Shown here in pieces: positions 37,762 to 47,443 of a DNA stretch of 64,000 nt. How positions within the stretch are numbered: the stretch's first letter is position 1; each line of letters starts with the position of its first letter. The stretch spans positions 2,739,805-2,803,804 of the forward strand of contig NZ_LT629731.1 of NCBI RefSeq assembly GCF_900104575.1, given 5' to 3'. The translations under genes were made by a program, and so were the position numbers. A model generated the notes under the pieces. It saw only the letters and a list, made by a program, of their open reading frames with translations. It ran no database searches and had not been told where the DNA came from. Source of the DNA: Bacillus tuaregi (GTDB lineage Bacteria > Bacillota > Bacilli > Bacillales > Cytobacillaceae).

Positions 37762-38145
37762 CTAACGTATTTCAATCACAATGTCATCCTTAACCACAAT
37801 GGTTTTCCTGTGTAACAGTTCACTCCAGCAATCACCTTTATTGACGTCTACTAGCCCTTGAACTTCTGTTTCCTTTAATTCGCTTCCCAATGGTAGCATA
37901 TGTAATTGTTCTAATTGAAACTCTATCAGTTGTACTTTTTCAAGTCTACTTTGAATTTCTTTATCAAATTGATTTTTTAACTCTGACTGCTGGAATTTTT
38001 TCTTTTCTAGCTTCTTTTGCTCAAAACGGAGCTGATCACATTCCTTTTGCAGCTGAACTAAATTCATATGATACTTCTTTTCCAGCTCTGCTTTACTTTT
38101 CTCGGTTAAAATCTGCTTTACGTTCACGGTCTGTACAAGCTTCAT
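37762..38145 (-). CDS. ylqD: YlqD, conserved Bacillus protein of unknown function
   Basis: YlqD is a small protein conserved in this locus of Bacillaceae without a known role. The 127-residue product is dominated by a Glu/Lys-rich coiled coil (about residues 14-80), then a short beta segment with [28 protein letters not shown] precedes the ATG. It is the first gene after the khpA terminator and lies 14 nt before rimM. Confidence 0.85.
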   Translation of the reverse strand: MKLVQTVNVKQILTEKSKAELEKKYHMNLVQLQKECDQLRFEQKKLEKKKFQQSELKNQFDKEIQSRLEKVQLIEFQLEQLHMLPLGSELKETEVQGLVDVNKGDCWSELLHRKTIVVKDDIVIEIR

Positions 38146-38247
38146 CTAAGCGCCCTCCTCTCATACTCCTATTATGATACAAGATAAGCGAAAGCACACA
38201 GATTTTTGACTTTGAAATAATATGTAGATGTAAAACTAAATGATGTT

Positions 38248-38287
38248 AAAAAAAAGCGCAGGAGCCTTATTGGCACTTGCGCTTTTT
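38248..38287 (-). terminator. Rho-independent terminator after khpA
   Basis: Arms AAAAAGCGCA (38251-38260) and TGCGCTTTTT (38278-38287) pair perfectly; on the minus transcript the stem is followed by a run of eight Us. It separates rpsP-khpA from ylqD-rimM-trmD. Confidence 0.88.
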
Positions 38288-38337
38288 CTGTCTTATCGAT
38301 GAATCTAGGCTTTCCATAACGAGAATCATCAGGGATG

Positions 38338-38574
38338 TTACTCTTTGATTTCTAAAAAAGCCTTTTTTTGCTGGGTATTTGTTGCTGCTGCATATACGAC
38401 CGTTCGTATTGCTTTTGCAACCCGTCCCTGCTTCCCAATCACTTTTCCCATATCCTTTTTATTGACGGAAAGCTGATAGGTGATTCGATTATCCTCTTCA
38501 TGAACATTTACTTGAACATCTTCCGGATAGTCAACAAGGGGTTTTACAATTGCTTCGATAAGTTCCTTCATCAT
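38338..38574 (-). CDS. khpA: KhpA (YlqC), KH-domain RNA-binding protein
   Basis: KhpA is a small RNA-binding protein that in some Gram-positive bacteria pairs with KhpB/EloR. The 78-residue product is a single KH domain with the GxxG loop in MGKVIGKQGRVAKAIRTVVY. It starts with tandem ATG codons 9 nt after rpsP and has no clear ribosome site, so translation probably depends on rpsP. Confidence 0.95.
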   Translation of the reverse strand: MMKELIEAIVKPLVDYPEDVQVNVHEEDNRITYQLSVNKKDMGKVIGKQGRVAKAIRTVVYAAATNTQQKKAFLEIKE

Positions 38575-38583
38575 ACAGAAGAA

Positions 38584-38856
38584 TTACTTAGCGTTTTTGA
38601 TATTATGGAATTTTTCCATAATACCTTGCTGTGAGAATAGGTTACGTACTGTATCAGATGGTTTTGCACCGTTTTGTAACCATTTTAATGCAAGTTCCTC
38701 GTCAATGTTAATCTGTGCCGGTTGAGTAACCGGATTGTAAGTTCCTACTGTTTCAATAGAACGTCCATCACGAGGAGAACGAGAATCTGCTACAACAATA
38801 CGATAGAAAGGAGATTTTTTTGCTCCCATACGCTTTAAACGAATTTTTACTGCCAT
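38584..38856 (-). CDS. rpsP: Ribosomal protein S16
   Basis: S16 is an early-assembling 30S protein. The 90-residue product shows [20 protein letters not shown] and [20 protein letters not shown]. Length equals B. subtilis S16. The ATG at 38854-38856 has GGAGGTG 9-10 nt upstream. It has its own promoter in the 100-nt gap after ffh. Confidence 0.98.
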   Translation of the reverse strand: MAVKIRLKRMGAKKSPFYRIVVADSRSPRDGRSIETVGTYNPVTQPAQINIDEELALKWLQNGAKPSDTVRNLFSQQGIMEKFHNIKNAK

Positions 38857-38894
38857 TTTAATAAGCACCTCCGAATAGTTTCACACAAGATAAT

Positions 38895-38923
38895 ATGTTA
38901 TCAATTATTAAAAGCTTTGTAAA
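38895..38923 (-). promoter_or_regulatory. Possible SigA promoter of rpsP-khpA
   Basis: On the minus strand TTTACA (38918-38923) and TAACAT (38895-38900) are spaced by 17 nt. The -10 has four of six matches. The 96-nt gap between ffh and rpsP holds no other signal and no strong ffh terminator, so read-through is also likely. Confidence 0.4.
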
Positions 38924-38964
38924 GTCTTTTTTCTTGTCAGTTAGTTAAAACTACCAACAAGAGC

Positions 38965-40317
38965 TTAAAACGGTTTAAACGGAAATTTAAAACCGCCCTT
39001 TTTCTTTCCTTTTTGCTGCATGCCTGCCATTTGCTTCATCATTTTTTTCATATCTTCAAACTGCTTAAGCAAGCGATTAACCTCTGGAACAGAAGTCCCG
39101 CTACCTTTGGCAATTCGCTTACGACGGCTGGCATTGATAATTTCAGGGTTCACTTTTTCCTGCTTTGTCATAGATTTAATGATTGCTTCTACATGGGCAA
39201 TCTGTTTGTCATCTATTTGCAGGTTATTCAACCCTTTAATTTTGTTCGCTCCAGGCATCATCTTTAATAATTCATCTAATGGTCCCATATTGCGAACCTG
39301 ACCAAGTTGATCAAGAAAATCATCAAAGGTAAACGATGCTGTCCGCATCTTTTGTTCCAATTCCTTCGCTTTTTCCTCGTCCACATTTGCCTGTGCTTTT
39401 TCAATGAGCGTCAGAACATCACCCATGCCAAGAATTCTCGAGGCCATTCTTTCAGGATGGAACGCTTCAATTGCGTCCATTTTTTCCCCAAGGCCGACAA
39501 ATTTAATCGGTGTATTGGTAACAGAACGGATAGACAACGCTGCCCCGCCTCGAGTGTCACCATCCAATTTCGTCAAGACAACACCGGTTAAGCCTAGCTG
39601 CTCATTAAAACTAGAAGCTACATTTACAGCATCCTGACCGGTCATGGCATCAACAACAAGGAAGATTTCATCCGGTTTCGCCAGCTCTTTTATTTGTTTC
39701 AGCTCATCCATCAATGCCTCGTCCACGTGCAGACGGCCAGCGGTATCAATCAAAACATAGTCATGATGATCCTCTTTTGCCTTTTGAATCGCCTGCTTGG
39801 CAATGTCAACTGGACTTACTTGGTCCCCTAGTGAAAAAACCGGCATACTCAATTGTTTTCCGAGCGTTTCAAGCTGCTTAATGGCTGCCGGTCGGTAGAT
39901 ATCAGCGGCAACCAGCATGGGATTGCGGTTATACTTTTTACGAAGTAGGTTAGCTAATTTACCTGTTGTGGTTGTTTTACCAGCACCCTGTAGGCCGACC
40001 ATCATAATGACTGTCGGCGGCCGGTTTGAAACAGCGATTTTACTCTGTTCCCCACCCATCAGTTCTGTTAGTTCTTCCTTTACGACCTTAATAACCTGTT
40101 GTCCAGGTGTTAAGCTCTTCATCACTTCCTGACCAACAGAACGTTCGCTAACCTTTTTGACAAAGTCCTTCACAACTTTAAAGTTAACATCGGCTTCTAA
40201 TAGAGCCAGGCGTACTTCACGCATCATTTCTTTAACGTCTGATTCCGTGACCTTCCCTTTTCCACGAATCTTTTGAATCGTACTTTGCAGTCGGTCGGCT
40301 AAACCTTCAAATGCCAT
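38965..40317 (-). CDS. ffh: Ffh, signal recognition particle protein
   Basis: Ffh with scRNA forms SRP, which targets nascent membrane and secreted proteins to FtsY. The 450-residue product has N and G domains (G1 GLQGAGKTT at 108-116, DTAGR, TKLDGDTRGGAALSIR) and a Met-rich M domain ending MMKQMAGMQQKGKKKGGFKF. It follows ylxM after 12 nt, the standard Bacillus order. Confidence 0.98.
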   Translation of the reverse strand: MAFEGLADRLQSTIQKIRGKGKVTESDVKEMMREVRLALLEADVNFKVVKDFVKKVSERSVGQEVMKSLTPGQQVIKVVKEELTELMGGEQSKIAVSNRPPTVIMMVGLQGAGKTTTTGKLANLLRKKYNRNPMLVAADIYRPAAIKQLETLGKQLSMPVFSLGDQVSPVDIAKQAIQKAKEDHHDYVLIDTAGRLHVDEALMDELKQIKELAKPDEIFLVVDAMTGQDAVNVASSFNEQLGLTGVVLTKLDGDTRGGAALSIRSVTNTPIKFVGLGEKMDAIEAFHPERMASRILGMGDVLTLIEKAQANVDEEKAKELEQKMRTASFTFDDFLDQLGQVRNMGPLDELLKMMPGANKIKGLNNLQIDDKQIAHVEAIIKSMTKQEKVNPEIINASRRKRIAKGSGTSVPEVNRLLKQFEDMKKMMKQMAGMQQKGKKKGGFKFPFKPF

Positions 40318-40329
40318 GTATGCCGCCTC

Positions 40330-40662
40330 CTAATCTAATTTCGCAAGCTCATTGACTAATTCAGATAATCTTTGTTGAGACAATGTTGCATCTTTCAGTC
40401 CCTCTTCCATTTCTTCAATTAACTTTGTTCGCTCTTGAAATTTTTTGAATAATAACAGCTTTTTTTCGTATTCTTCAAGCATTGTTTCCGTCCGTTTGAT
40501 ATTATCATAAACAGCTTGACGGCTAACATTATATTCTTCCGCAATCTCACCTAGGGAAAAATCATCTAAATAATAGAGAGCCATATAACTGCGTTGCTTC
40601 GGCGTTAACAACGATTGATAGAAATCATATAAGTAGTTCATTCTCGTTGTTTTCTCAAGCAT
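40330..40662 (-). CDS. ylxM: YlxM, SRP-associated helix-turn-helix protein
   Basis: YlxM belongs to the UPF0122 family, encoded next to ffh and reported to interact with SRP components in streptococci. The 110-residue product has a sigma-region-4-like helix-turn-helix ([20 protein letters not shown] then [20 protein letters not shown]) and a C-terminal coiled coil. A promoter lies directly upstream. Confidence 0.94.
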   Translation of the reverse strand: MLEKTTRMNYLYDFYQSLLTPKQRSYMALYYLDDFSLGEIAEEYNVSRQAVYDNIKRTETMLEEYEKKLLLFKKFQERTKLIEEMEEGLKDATLSQQRLSELVNELAKLD

Positions 40663-40704
40663 CGCTATTCCCCCTATGTTAAGTGAAAAGCCTTTACAAA
40701 AGTT

Positions 40705-40733
40705 AGTCTACACACATCTGACCAAGATGTCAA
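40705..40733 (-). promoter_or_regulatory. SigA promoter of ylxM-ffh
   Basis: On the minus strand a perfect TTGACA (40728-40733) and TAGACT (40705-40710, four of six) are spaced by 17 nt, about 40 nt before ylxM. Direct copies of AAAAGCCTTT flank the promoter (near 40687 and 40756). Confidence 0.5.
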
Positions 40734-40786
40734 GAAAATATCTTTACATCTTATAAAAAGCCTTTCACCACTTGTATTCTATTAAT

Positions 40787-41773
40787 TTATTCCGCTTTTT
40801 CAACAAGGTCAGCAAACAAGCCATACACATATTGCTCAGCATTAAAGGATTGCAGGTCGTCCATTTTTTCACCTAGTCCAACAAATTTAACCGGTATATT
40901 AAGCTCGTTGCGAATCGCTAGTACGATACCACCTTTTGCTGTACCATCAAGCTTGGTTAAGACTATCCCTGATACGTCCGTGGCTTCCTTAAAGGTTTTA
41001 GCCTGAATCATTGCATTTTGACCTGTTGTGGCATCTAATACAAGCAGCACTTCATGTGGGGCACCCGGAATTTCCCTTTCAATGACCCGTTTCACCTTTT
41101 CTAGTTCCTTCATTAAATTAACTTTATTCTGCAAACGGCCTGCTGTGTCACATAATAGAATATCGGCATTCCGTGATTTCGCTGCCTGTATCGCATCGTA
41201 CATAACAGCAGCGGGATCCGAACCGGCTGCCTGCTTAATCACTTCAACACCAACTCGTTCTCCCCATACCTCTAGCTGTTCAATTGCACCTGCTCTAAAG
41301 GTGTCTCCGGCTGCCATTAATACCTTTTTACCTTCTGATTTAAATTGATGACCTAGTTTACCAATTGTCGTTGTTTTACCAACACCATTCACACCAACGA
41401 ACAGGATAACCGTTAGGCCGTTTTCCTGAATATTTAAGGAAGTGACAGAAGTATCACCTTTTTCATAAATCGCAATAAGCTTTTCAGAAATCACACTTTG
41501 AACTTCATTTGGATCCTGGATATTCTTCCTTTTTACTTCCATTTTCAATTCCTCAATCAGCGTCATCACTGTATCAAAACCGACATCGGCTTGAATAAGG
41601 ATTTCTTCCAGCTCCTCAAAGAAATCCTCATCAACCTTTCGGTAGCGAGAGACAAGCTCGTTGACACGACCGGAAAAGCTATCACGAGTCTTCGTTAAGC
41701 CTTCTTTAAATTTTTCTGTAACACTGTCAGTCTGCTTCGTAATTTTTTCTTTTAATCTTTTGAAAAAACTCAT
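40787..41773 (-). CDS. ftsY: FtsY, signal recognition particle receptor
   Basis: FtsY is the SRP receptor GTPase at the membrane. The 328-residue product has an N-terminal helical domain, G1 GVNGVGKTT near 127-135, DTAGRLQNK and TKLDGTAKGGIVLAIRNEL. It lacks the long acidic A domain of E. coli, as is usual for Bacillus. The ATG at 41771-41773 has AAGGAAGTG upstream. It follows smc after 60 nt. Confidence 0.97.
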   Translation of the reverse strand: MSFFKRLKEKITKQTDSVTEKFKEGLTKTRDSFSGRVNELVSRYRKVDEDFFEELEEILIQADVGFDTVMTLIEELKMEVKRKNIQDPNEVQSVISEKLIAIYEKGDTSVTSLNIQENGLTVILFVGVNGVGKTTTIGKLGHQFKSEGKKVLMAAGDTFRAGAIEQLEVWGERVGVEVIKQAAGSDPAAVMYDAIQAAKSRNADILLCDTAGRLQNKVNLMKELEKVKRVIEREIPGAPHEVLLVLDATTGQNAMIQAKTFKEATDVSGIVLTKLDGTAKGGIVLAIRNELNIPVKFVGLGEKMDDLQSFNAEQYVYGLFADLVEKAE

Positions 41774-41833
41774 AGAATCACTTCCTTTAAGATAATAATC
41801 ATTCAATTCCTGCCTTAGAAGGAATCGGTCAAT

Positions 41834-44800
41834 CTATTGTGCAGCGAATTCACCAGTCTCTTCAAGCCGAACGGATACCAGCTTGGATACCCCCGACTCT
41901 TGCATGGTTATTCCATATAAAACATCCGCTTCCTCCATCGTTCCTTTACGGTGAGTAATAACAATGAATTGAGATTCCTTACTGTATCGTTTTAAGTATT
42001 GACTAAAGCGGTAAACGTTTGCTTCATCAAGAGCAGCCTCTACTTCATCTAGTATACAGAAGGGTACCGGCCTGATTTTTAAAATAGAAAATAATAGGGC
42101 AATGGCCGTCAAAGCACGCTCACCACCTGAAAGCAAGCCAAGATTTTGCAGCTTTTTACCAGGAGGCTGGGCAACAATATCCACCCCTGTATTCAATAAA
42201 TCCTCTGGATTTGTTAACCGGAGATCTGCTCTGCCACCACCAAACAATTCCTTAAATACTGATTCAAAGTGGAAACGAACCCCTTCAAACGTCTGCTCAA
42301 ATCTTCTTTTCATCTCTTCATCCATCTCATCAATAACCTGAAACAATGTATTCTTTGCCTCATCGAGATCATTGCGCTGCTCGATTAGAAACTCATAGCG
42401 TTCTGACACTCTTTCATATTCTTCAATAGCACCTAGATTCACAGTTCCAAGCTCTTCTAGTGCTAATTTGATCAATTTCACCTTCGTACGAGCTTCCTCA
42501 ATCGGAAGGGTCAGCGGGTATGCTTCCTTCGCTCCTTCAAAGGACAGCAGGTATTCTTCTCTTAAATGGGCCAGTTTATTTTCAAGCTCCACATCAAGTC
42601 GATTAAGCTGCACTTCCTCATCCTTCATAAATACAGTCACACCTCTGTGCTGACGTTTTAATTCTTTAATTTCTAAATCGAGGTCGTCTAGCACATTTTG
42701 CATGCTCAATCGTTCTTCCCGTCTTTTGGCAATCAGCTCGACTGTTTCATTTTTATCACGAAGCTTTTCAAGTGCAGCTTCCTTTAGCTTGCTTTCACCT
42801 GATGAACTCTCTGACATTTCCGAATCCAAGAGCTGTAAATCTTCCTGATAGAAGCGTAGCTTCTTTTCACTGTCCTCAAGTTCCATTGATGCCGCAGAAA
42901 ACTTTTCTTTAGCATGGTTTACCTGTTCACTTTTAGCTGCGTAAACCGCTTTTAGCTCACTAATTTCTGAAAGCAGCGTATCTTTTGAGGTGGTTTGTGA
43001 ATTCTTCTGTTCACTTAATTGGTTAATGTTTGTTTCAAGCTCTTGAATGTCTGTTTGCAGCTTTTCAAGTAAAGCCTTCAAGCTTTTCCTACGTGCGGTG
43101 ATTCTTTCCTCTTCCGTCATAAATTCTTGTTTATTGAGGTCATAGAGGGAGAGACGTTCATTCATATTCTTTTCCTGGAGCTCCGCTTCCCTTAATTCCC
43201 CTTTTATCGCCTGCTCCTCAAGCCTTAGCGATTCACCCTGTTTCCGCAGCCCCTCGAGCTCGACCTCCTTATTGGCGACATCCTTTTTCAGTTTTTTGAT
43301 TTTTACTTCCATGTGAGCCGTTTTCGTTTCCATATCAGCTAATTTTTCCTTCAATTCATCAAGCTCACTTTTCCGCGACAATAAGGAAGCAGAATTTTGT
43401 TTTAGAGCCCCACCAGTCATTGAACCACCGGCGTTCACGAGATCACCATCGAGTGTTACGAAGCGGCAACGGTATCCTAAGAGCTTGGCCATTTCATTAG
43501 CACCCTTTAAATCCTTCGTAATCACAACCATACCTAAAAGGTTTTTTATCACATCGGCATACATAGAATCATAGCTGATCAATTCTGCTGCAACACCAAC
43601 AAAATCAGGATGGTTTGCCATTAAGCGCAATTGATTTTCTGCTAGTGCTTTGCCTTTGATGACAGTGAGGGGAAGAAAGGTTGCCCGACCAAATCGATTA
43701 TTCTTTAAAAACTGAATAGCTTGTCTGCCAGCCTGCTCATCCTTGACAACAATATGCTGCATACTGGTACCTAGAGCCGTTTCAATGGCTACCTCATATT
43801 CCTTTGGTACCGAAATCAATTCAGCAACCGCACCTTCAATTCCCTGGAGATTCCCTTCCCGTGCCTTTAATACTTCCTTTACACCTTGAAAAAAGCCAGC
43901 AAAGCCTTCCTCCATTTCTTGAAGCATCTCTTTACGGGATTTCGTTTGCTGTAAATATTGATATGCCTGATACAGCATTTTCTCATTTTTTTCATAGGTG
44001 CTTTTTAACGATTCAAACTCTTTGTGTTGATTTCGATACAGATGGACTTGGGCTTCTATTTGTTGCTGAACAGCGCTGAGTGTTTGTTTAATGTGGACAA
44101 TTTGCTTTTGTAGCGCTTCACGCTCGGTAATATATTTAGCATTATCGCCTTCCTGTCTCTTACTTCTTTCACTTACCTGCTTTAGCTGCTGTTCAATCAG
44201 ATTCAATTCATTTTTTGTAGCTGCCTGAGTATTTAATATCTCAATATACTCACTTTTTCTATCATCGATTATCTGATCGATGTTTTCATTTAGAAGATTG
44301 ATCTGCGTTTGTTTTTCTTTTAGCTGAGCCTTTATTAATGATGCTTCCTTTTCCAGCTGGATAGCGTGCTTTTCAAGCGTTGCTTTCTGACTAGTTAAGC
44401 TCAAGACTTTATTCGTTAATTCCGTTACATTATTCTCAAGCTGAGTCTTGTTTTGCGCAGCATTTTTCTTTCTTTCCTTTAAGACTTCCTTCCTGCCCTC
44501 GAGCTTTTCAAGCTCCTCACTTGCATGGAGCAATACGTTCTGTAATTGACTAATGGATTCGTCCATTGCAGCAATTTGATCTCTTAGTTCTTCAAGCTTT
44601 GCTTCTTTTCCCTGCAGGAGTGTAGAAAGCTTTATTTCATTTTGCTTGAACTCTTCTACCTTCTCTGACATCGACTTCCATTTCGCATACAGTTCTTCAA
44701 TTTCAAATACCGTAACGGCAACTTCTACTTTTTCCAGCGCTTCTTTTTGCTCAAGATAATCCTTTGCCATCGAGCTTTGAATTTTTAGCGGTTCAATCTG

Positions 44801-45400
44801 ACTTTCCAACTCATAAAGGATGTCGTTAACACGGTTAAGATTCTCTTCCGTTTCATGTAATTTTCCTTCAGCCTTCTTTTTTCGCGTTTTATATTTTAAA
44901 ACACCGGCTGCTTCTTCAAAAATGGTTCTTCGATCCTCTGCTTTGCTGTTTAGAATTTCTTCTACTTTTCCTTGGCTAATAATCGAAAACGCTTCTCTGC
45001 CAAGTCCGGAATCCATAAAAAGATCGACGATATCCTTTAGGCGACACGCTTGTTTATTAATGAAGAACTCACTGTCACCAGAACGAAAAACGCGCCTGGT
45101 AACACTGACTTCGTTATAATCAACAGGCAGAAACTGGTCTTCGTTGTCTAAAGTTAATGTGACTTCTGCAAAGTTAAGAGGTTTACGCGAATCACTTCCA
45201 GCAAAAATAATGTCCTCCATTTTTGCGCCTCGTAGCGATTTAGCGGATTGTTCCCCTAAAACCCAGCGAATAGCATCGGTAATATTGCTCTTACCACTTC
45301 CATTAGGGCCAACAACGGCCGTAACACCTTGAACAAAATCCACTGCTATTCGCTCAGCAAACGATTTAAAGCCCACAATATCCAATCGTTTAAGAAACAC
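41834..45400 (-). CDS. smc: Smc, chromosome condensation and segregation ATPase
   Basis: Smc with ScpAB compacts and segregates the chromosome by loop extrusion. The 1188-residue product has Walker A GPNGSGKSN at 31-39, two long coiled coils (about 165-500 and 670-1030) around a hinge (about 510-660, with IEGAVAELISVPKEYEVAIE), the signature LSGGERALTAIALLFSI and Walker B FCILDEVEAALDEANV. It is 12 nt downstream of rnc. Confidence 0.99.
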   Translation of the reverse strand: MFLKRLDIVGFKSFAERIAVDFVQGVTAVVGPNGSGKSNITDAIRWVLGEQSAKSLRGAKMEDIIFAGSDSRKPLNFAEVTLTLDNEDQFLPVDYNEVSVTRRVFRSGDSEFFINKQACRLKDIVDLFMDSGLGREAFSIISQGKVEEILNSKAEDRRTIFEEAAGVLKYKTRKKKAEGKLHETEENLNRVNDILYELESQIEPLKIQSSMAKDYLEQKEALEKVEVAVTVFEIEELYAKWKSMSEKVEEFKQNEIKLSTLLQGKEAKLEELRDQIAAMDESISQLQNVLLHASEELEKLEGRKEVLKERKKNAAQNKTQLENNVTELTNKVLSLTSQKATLEKHAIQLEKEASLIKAQLKEKQTQINLLNENIDQIIDDRKSEYIEILNTQAATKNELNLIEQQLKQVSERSKRQEGDNAKYITEREALQKQIVHIKQTLSAVQQQIEAQVHLYRNQHKEFESLKSTYEKNEKMLYQAYQYLQQTKSRKEMLQEMEEGFAGFFQGVKEVLKAREGNLQGIEGAVAELISVPKEYEVAIETALGTSMQHIVVKDEQAGRQAIQFLKNNRFGRATFLPLTVIKGKALAENQLRLMANHPDFVGVAAELISYDSMYADVIKNLLGMVVITKDLKGANEMAKLLGYRCRFVTLDGDLVNAGGSMTGGALKQNSASLLSRKSELDELKEKLADMETKTAHMEVKIKKLKKDVANKEVELEGLRKQGESLRLEEQAIKGELREAELQEKNMNERLSLYDLNKQEFMTEEERITARRKSLKALLEKLQTDIQELETNINQLSEQKNSQTTSKDTLLSEISELKAVYAAKSEQVNHAKEKFSAASMELEDSEKKLRFYQEDLQLLDSEMSESSSGESKLKEAALEKLRDKNETVELIAKRREERLSMQNVLDDLDLEIKELKRQHRGVTVFMKDEEVQLNRLDVELENKLAHLREEYLLSFEGAKEAYPLTLPIEEARTKVKLIKLALEELGTVNLGAIEEYERVSERYEFLIEQRNDLDEAKNTLFQVIDEMDEEMKRRFEQTFEGVRFHFESVFKELFGGGRADLRLTNPEDLLNTGVDIVAQPPGKKLQNLGLLSGGERALTAIALLFSILKIRPVPFCILDEVEAALDEANVYRFSQYLKRYSKESQFIVITHRKGTMEEADVLYGITMQESGVSKLVSVRLEETGEFAAQ

Positions 45401-45412
45401 TGTATTTCCTCC

Positions 45413-46177
45413 TTACTCTGGATGCGTTTCTGTTGAGTTTTCATGTAGATGTGCTTTGAGCTTTTCCAGAGCCATTTGGGCGGCATGCTGCTCGGCAGCT
45501 TTTTTCGAACGTCCCGCACCCGTGCCAATTTCTACTCCATTTAATAGAACAACAGAGACGAATTCACGGTTATGTGCCGGTCCTTTTTCAACGAGTATCT
45601 TATATTCAATCATACCTGTACTATCACGTTGAACTAGTTCCTGGAGCTGACTTTTAAAATCCATCACATGCGAAAAAGCACCCGCATTCACCTTTGGGTA
45701 AACATATTTATCGAGGAATGTAACAACCGTTTCCATGCCTTTATCTAAAAAGAGAGCACCTATAAACGCCTCAAATACATCAGCCAACAGAGCTGGTCTC
45801 TCACGGCCGCCGGTTAATTCCTCTCCCTTTCCAAGTAAAATGAATTTCCCAAACTGCAGCTCATTAGCAAACGCAACAAGTGATGGTTCACATACAATTG
45901 CAGCCCTTAATTTAGTCAGCTCCCCTTCACTCATCATGGGATATTTCAAAAACAAAAATTTGGAAACCGTTAGTTCCAAAACCGCATCACCTAAAAACTC
46001 TAGTCTTTCGTTGTCCTCGTAGGGCTTCCTCCTATGTTCATTCACATAGGATGAATGGGTAAATGCTTGCTTTAATAGCTTGGTGTTTGAAAATTGAACA
46101 CCAATAGCTTCCTGTAACTCTTTAAATTGTCTTTCATTAGTGCGTATACTTTTTTTCTCTTTTCCATTTTTACGCAT
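45413..46177 (-). CDS. rnc: RNase III
   Basis: RNase III cleaves double-stranded RNA, including rRNA and scRNA precursors. The 254-residue product has the signature [20 protein letters not shown], the second acidic cluster [20 protein letters not shown] and a C-terminal dsRNA-binding domain ([20 protein letters not shown]). I chose ATG at 46175-46177 with AAGGTGG 8 nt upstream; GTG at 46189 is the alternative. It is followed by smc. Confidence 0.97.
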   Translation of the reverse strand: MRKNGKEKKSIRTNERQFKELQEAIGVQFSNTKLLKQAFTHSSYVNEHRRKPYEDNERLEFLGDAVLELTVSKFLFLKYPMMSEGELTKLRAAIVCEPSLVAFANELQFGKFILLGKGEELTGGRERPALLADVFEAFIGALFLDKGMETVVTFLDKYVYPKVNAGAFSHVMDFKSQLQELVQRDSTGMIEYKILVEKGPAHNREFVSVVLLNGVEIGTGAGRSKKAAEQHAAQMALEKLKAHLHENSTETHPE

Positions 46178-46291
46178 GTAAAATTCCACCTTAACTAGAA
46201 ACTTAACTACCTATAAAAGTTTAATGAATAACGAACAAAAAGGCAAAGAAACTTTTAAAAAATCCTTAAACCATTGGAATAACAATTGTTC

Positions 46292-46324
46292 ATAAAAGAA
46301 AGCCCCGTAAGAATACGGAGCTTT
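46292..46324 (-). terminator. Rho-independent terminator of acpP
   Basis: On the minus strand AAAGCTCCGTA-TTCT-TACGGGGCTTT forms an 11-bp stem (one G-U pair) followed by CTTTTATG. It ends the fapR-plsX-fabDG-acpP transcript ahead of rnc. Confidence 0.85.
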
Positions 46325-46339
46325 GTGTGAATCCAACGA

Positions 46340-46573
46340 TTATTGTTTTGCTTGTATGTAATTCACAGCATCACCGACTGTTGCGATTTTTTCAGCATCA
46401 TCGTCAGAAATTTCCATGTCAAACTCATCTTCAAGTTCCATAACAAGTTCCACTACATCAAGGGAATCTGCACCAAGATCATCTTTGAAAGAAGCCTCTA
46501 AAGTGACTTGAGATTCTTCTACACCTAAACGGTCTACAATGATCTTTGTTACACGTTCTAAAACCTCTGCCAT
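46340..46573 (-). CDS. acpP: Acyl carrier protein
   Basis: ACP carries growing acyl chains on a phosphopantetheine arm. The 77-residue acidic product has the attachment Ser37 in [29 protein letters not shown] precedes the ATG. It ends the fatty-acid operon, about 125 nt after fabG. Confidence 0.99.
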   Translation of the reverse strand: MAEVLERVTKIIVDRLGVEESQVTLEASFKDDLGADSLDVVELVMELEDEFDMEISDDDAEKIATVGDAVNYIQAKQ

Positions 46574-46699
46574 TGGTTATTCACCTCCCCTCAGGTCATT
46601 ATAGAGTATTTCATATGAATAATCTACCAAAAAATAATTACTCATTAACAAGCTCAAGGCGTGTTAAACACCGTATTTTCCCCTTAATATAGGGTTGTC

Positions 46700-47443
46700 T
46701 TACATGACCATACCGCCATCCACATGAATCGTTTGTCCTGTTATATAACGGCTATCATCCGATGCCAGGAAAACAACCGTATTCGCAATATCCTTTGGTT
46801 CACCGAACTGGGCTAAAGGAATCACTTTCAACATTTCCTGCTGGATATCCTCTGAAAGCTTGTCAGTCATTTCAGTGGTAATAAATCCAGGCGCAATAGC
46901 ATTTACCGTTATCCCTCTCGAAGCAAGCTCTTTAGCAGTTGTTTTAGTTAAACCAATAACACCTGCTTTAGCAGCTACATAATTAGCCTGTCCAGGATTG
47001 CCCATCACTCCGACAATGGAAGAGATGTTAATTATGCGGCCGCTCCTTTGCTTCATCATCTGTCTTGTCACTGCTTTTGTGCAAAGGAACACGCCTTTAA
47101 GGTTGATATTCATGACATCATCCCATTCGTTTTCCTTCATTCTCATTAAGAGGTTATCCTTTGTAATTCCGGCATTATTCACAAGAATATCAATTTTTTC
47201 AAATCTATCAATCGTTTCTTTTATCATATTTGCCACAGAGTCACTATTTGAAACATCACATTGAATAGCAAAGGAGTCTTTTCCCATTGCTTGAATTTCA
47301 TCAACAACCTCTCTGGCTTTTGCTTCACTGCCAGAGTAATTAACGGCAACATCCGTTCCTTGCCTTGCAAGCTCTAACGCAATTTCTCGTCCAATCCCAC
47401 GAGAAGCTCCTGTAACTAATGCTTTTTTACCCGCTAACCTCAT
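46700..47443 (-). CDS. fabG: FabG, 3-oxoacyl-ACP reductase
   Basis: FabG performs the NADPH-dependent reduction of 3-oxoacyl-ACP in fatty acid elongation. The 247-residue product has the Rossmann motif [28 protein letters not shown], the catalytic Ser and YxxxK (YVAAKAG) and ends [14 protein letters not shown]. The ATG at 47441-47443 has GGAGGGG upstream and overlaps the fabD stop (ATGA). Confidence 0.98.
   Translation of the reverse strand: MRLAGKKALVTGASRGIGREIALELARQGTDVAVNYSGSEAKAREVVDEIQAMGKDSFAIQCDVSNSDSVANMIKETIDRFEKIDILVNNAGITKDNLLMRMKENEWDDVMNINLKGVFLCTKAVTRQMMKQRSGRIINISSIVGVMGNPGQANYVAAKAGVIGLTKTTAKELASRGITVNAIAPGFITTEMTDKLSEDIQQEMLKVIPLAQFGEPKDIANTVVFLASDDSRYITGQTIHVDGGMVM

Noticed and set aside
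38146-38247. A promoter for ylqD-rimM-trmD after the khpA terminator
   Set aside because: CATAAT-like -10 sequences exist, but no hexamer resembling TTGACA is found 16-18 nt upstream, so I did not place one, though a promoter is expected here.
40663-40786. AAAAGCCTTT direct repeats flanking the ylxM promoter as an operator
   Set aside because: Two ten-base copies in AT-rich sequence are easily due to chance, and I know of no regulator with that site.
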